From: Bacteroidota bacterium
GTDB lineage: Bacteria; Bacteroidota; Ignavibacteria; Ignavibacteriales; Ignavibacteriaceae
DNA length: 25,166 bases
NCBI GenBank assembly: GCA_023453665.1
Contig: JAEXTA010000203.1
Location: 1 to 25,166 of the forward strand
Direction of reading: 5' to 3'
How positions within the stretch are numbered: position 1 is the stretch's first letter; every line of letters starts with the position of its first letter. The notes under the pieces were generated by a model. It was not told where the DNA came from and did not search any database. It saw nothing but the letters and a program-made list of their open reading frames with translations. Made by a program: the position numbers and the translations under genes. Of this stretch, positions 23,414 to 25,166 are shown piece after piece.

Positions 23414-23426
23414 GGAAGAATCTTAA

Positions 23427-23762
23427 ATGCAAAATCCGTCTCTTGCTTACAAAAACCAAAATAGAACTAACCAGTACCTGGTTAATGAAGTGATGGAGGC
23501 TACACCTCAACAACTGCTGATAAAACTTTATGACATTGCAATCGTAAACTGTCAGAAACAGGATATGATCAAAACAAACAAAGCAATTCAGGAGCTATCT
23601 AATGCACTTAATTTTAATGATGAAGGTGCAAAGGAAGTTTCAATTGGTCTGTTAAGATTATATCAGTTTTGCCAGGACCAGATGCGCAAAAATAATTTTG
23701 ACGTTGTAAAGAAAATTTTACTAGAGTTGAGGGATTCCTGGATAAACGCATTTAACAAATAA
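23427..23762 (+). CDS. fliS: Flagellar export chaperone FliS
   Basis: 111 aa, normal for FliS. Its signature residues are present: NQYLVNEVMEATPQQLLIKLYDIAI (the N-Y...V.TA.P..L...LYD pattern), a four-helix bundle profile, and a C-terminal LLELRDSWINAF helix. FliS binds the C-terminal D0 helix of newly made flagellin in the cytoplasm, stops early polymerisation and hands it to the export gate. The ATG at 23427 follows GAGGAA with a 9-base spacer. It lies 79 bases after flagellin, across a terminator, and 11 bases before fliD. No promoter of its own is obvious, so it may rely on read-through. Confidence 0.93.
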   Translation: MQNPSLAYKNQNRTNQYLVNEVMEATPQQLLIKLYDIAIVNCQKQDMIKTNKAIQELSNALNFNDEGAKEVSIGLLRLYQFCQDQMRKNNFDVVKKILLELRDSWINAFNK

Positions 23763-23773
23763 CAGGGGAACTT

Positions 23774-25166
23774 ATGGCAGTTGATTTGTTAACTACTTCA
23801 GGTATTAATTCTCTCATTAACTCTTATAAGCTAAGTGAGAGTTCCCGTTTGATTACGCCTATCAATACGAGAAAAACAAAGTATCAAAGCTTATCAACTG
23901 CCTATAGTAATCTTAGTTCTAAACTCGATGCGCTTAAATCTCTTTTAAATGAACTAAAAACAACCGGCTCAGGTTCAGCTTTTAGTTCCAAATCTGCTAC
24001 TTCATCAAATACTAATTTTCTTACTGCAACAGCTTCTTCACTGGCGGGGCTCGGAAGTTATGATCTCCGAATCAGCCAGTTAGCCAAAAGCGATATTGCA
24101 ATGTCTCACGAATTAACTTCATCAACAGTAAGCGCTCTTGATGGAGTTCATAGTTTTATGATCAAAACCGGTGATGGAAGTACCGGTGAATTTACCAGCA
24201 CAATTGAAGTTGAGTTTGATTCGTCTGATCCGACACAGACTAACAAATCTGTAATGGAAAAAATTCGTGACGCAATAAACAGCGACAAAGCTGTAGTTAA
24301 ATCAAATACTTTTTCCGGCGCTGCTGCTTATGCAGGCGGTCCCGGAACATTAAAATTAAATCTGAACGGAACTGAAACTGAAATATCATACAACGGCGGC
24401 GGAACATATGAAGAATTAATTGATGAATTAGTCACAAACATTTCAGCAAATACATCAGGTGTGGTTGCTGAAAAAGTTGTGGATTCACCGAATCCCGGTG
24501 ATGTAAGTCTTAAACTTACTGTAACAGATTCATCAAAATATATTTCAATCTCACATTCAACCGGCGCTGATGTTGTAAGTGCTTTAAATATTGGTGTAAC
24601 AAAAGAAAAAGGTGCTTCCGGAATTGCTACTGCAGCTTCTTTTTCACCCGATGCGACAACATCTCAGTTTTCGTTAACGGCTAAATCAACCGGACTTGAT
24701 TTCCGTATTAAAGAATTGACAGACCTTAACGGCGGTTCAGCACTTAGTTTTCTTGGATTGAACCTGGGAACCTCAAGACCAGGTTTTGTTCAGTCAGCTA
24801 ATCAGACTGATACTCCGGGTTTTATGTATTCAGATATCACTGCAGGGGGGAATCTTTTAAATTCCCGTGTAAATTTTAACGGACTGGATATCCAGAGAAA
24901 TTCAAATACAATTAACGATCTTGTAAGCGGCGTTACTTTTTCGCTTAAATCAGTAATGCAGCCTACTGACACTACAGTAAATGTGGCTGTTGCTAATAAT
25001 GTTCCGACAATAAAATCAAAGATTGAAGACTTTGTAACAAAGTTCAATGAAGTTTATTCTTACATAAAATCAAACAGTACGTCATCAAAAGATGGCCGAG
25101 GTTTTTTTGTCGGCGATTCAAGTGCAACATCACTACTAAATAGTTTTGCTTCAACCGCTTATACTC
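23774..25166 (+). CDS. fliD: Flagellar hook-associated protein 2, filament cap FliD (cut by window end)
   Basis: 464 residues are present with no stop before the window end. The start is ATG 23774, preceded by AGGGGA 4 bases upstream. The N-terminal cap domain (about 1-110) shows the FliD pattern: a short opening with TTSGINSLI, an extended helical D0/D1 segment, then NFLTATASSLAGLGSYDLRISQLA. A threonine/serine-rich beta region (about 115-355) forms the outer domains. From about residue 360 the C-terminal FliD domain begins (RVNFNGLDIQRNSNTINDLVSGVTFSLKS), then FVTKFNEVYSYIKSNS. FliD caps the growing filament outside the cell and folds flagellin subunits into place. It is coupled to fliS by an 11-base gap. 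Only the distal C-terminus is missing. Confidence 0.94.
   Translation, partial: MAVDLLTTSGINSLINSYKLSESSRLITPINTRKTKYQSLSTAYSNLSSKLDALKSLLNELKTTGSGSAFSSKSATSSNTNFLTATASSLAGLGSYDLRISQLAKSDIAMSHELTSSTVSALDGVHSFMIKTGDGSTGEFTSTIEVEFDSSDPTQTNKSVMEKIRDAINSDKAVVKSNTFSGAAAYAGGPGTLKLNLNGTETEISYNGGGTYEELIDELVTNISANTSGVVAEKVVDSPNPGDVSLKLTVTDSSKYISISHSTGADVVSALNIGVTKEKGASGIATAASFSPDATTSQFSLTAKSTGLDFRIKELTDLNGGSALSFLGLNLGTSRPGFVQSANQTDTPGFMYSDITAGGNLLNSRVNFNGLDIQRNSNTINDLVSGVTFSLKSVMQPTDTTVNVAVANNVPTIKSKIEDFVTKFNEVYSYIKSNSTSSKDGRGFFVGDSSATSLLNSFASTAYT

Noticed and set aside
1..25166. Insertion sequences, CRISPR arrays, tRNA/rRNA genes or phage genes
   Set aside because: No transposase or integrase motifs, no regularly spaced repeats and no tRNA-like or rRNA sequence were seen in the window.

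Overview
The window is AT-rich bacterial DNA. It probably comes from the Bacteroidota/Chlorobi side of the tree, with an Ignavibacteria-like organism the best guess. The reasons are the Bacteroidota-style long duplicated-FtsX permeases, the abundance of PAS histidine kinases, the NtrC-type regulator beside an efflux operon, and a genuine flagellar locus, which most Bacteroidetes lack. This placement is an inference; no rRNA or marker gene is present.

Layout. (1) Positions 1-5407, minus strand: an export operon in the order periplasmic adaptor (HlyD/MacA type), ABC ATPase, 816-aa permease with two FtsX halves, a second ABC ATPase with degenerate signature and D-loop residues, and a second permease cut by the window start. 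(2) 5420-6017: a regulatory region holding a small minus-strand zinc-ribbon gene, a near-perfect 18-bp palindrome, a perfect 9-bp dyad and sigma-54-like sequences. (3) 6018-10233, plus strand: a signalling operon of a sigma-54-activating response regulator, a membrane PAS-SpoIIE (PP2C) phosphatase and a membrane PAS histidine kinase. The last two share the same N-terminal sensor and differ only in output domain. (4) 10246-18437, minus strand: a lipoprotein with a trypsin-like catalytic triad, a soluble PAS histidine kinase, a membrane hybrid kinase with a receiver, and a five-PAS soluble kinase. (5) 18849-25166, plus strand: an unrecognised 615-aa protein with coiled coils and a two-helix membrane hairpin, a family-2 glycosyltransferase with TPR-like repeats, then flagellin, FliS and FliD (cut by the window end).

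How the parts may work together. The response regulator operon is divergent from the efflux operon, and the palindrome between them is a reasonable binding site for it, so the signalling operon probably controls the exporter. In the flagellar locus a sigma-28 promoter precedes flagellin. The flagellin leader carries two successive hairpins with GGA in the loop, the second presenting the ribosome binding site. Both match the CsrA recognition consensus well, which is the arrangement known for Bacillus subtilis hag. The flagellin-fliS junction has a strong terminator nested inside a longer inverted repeat next to the fliS ribosome binding site. The glycosyltransferase just upstream could modify flagellin.
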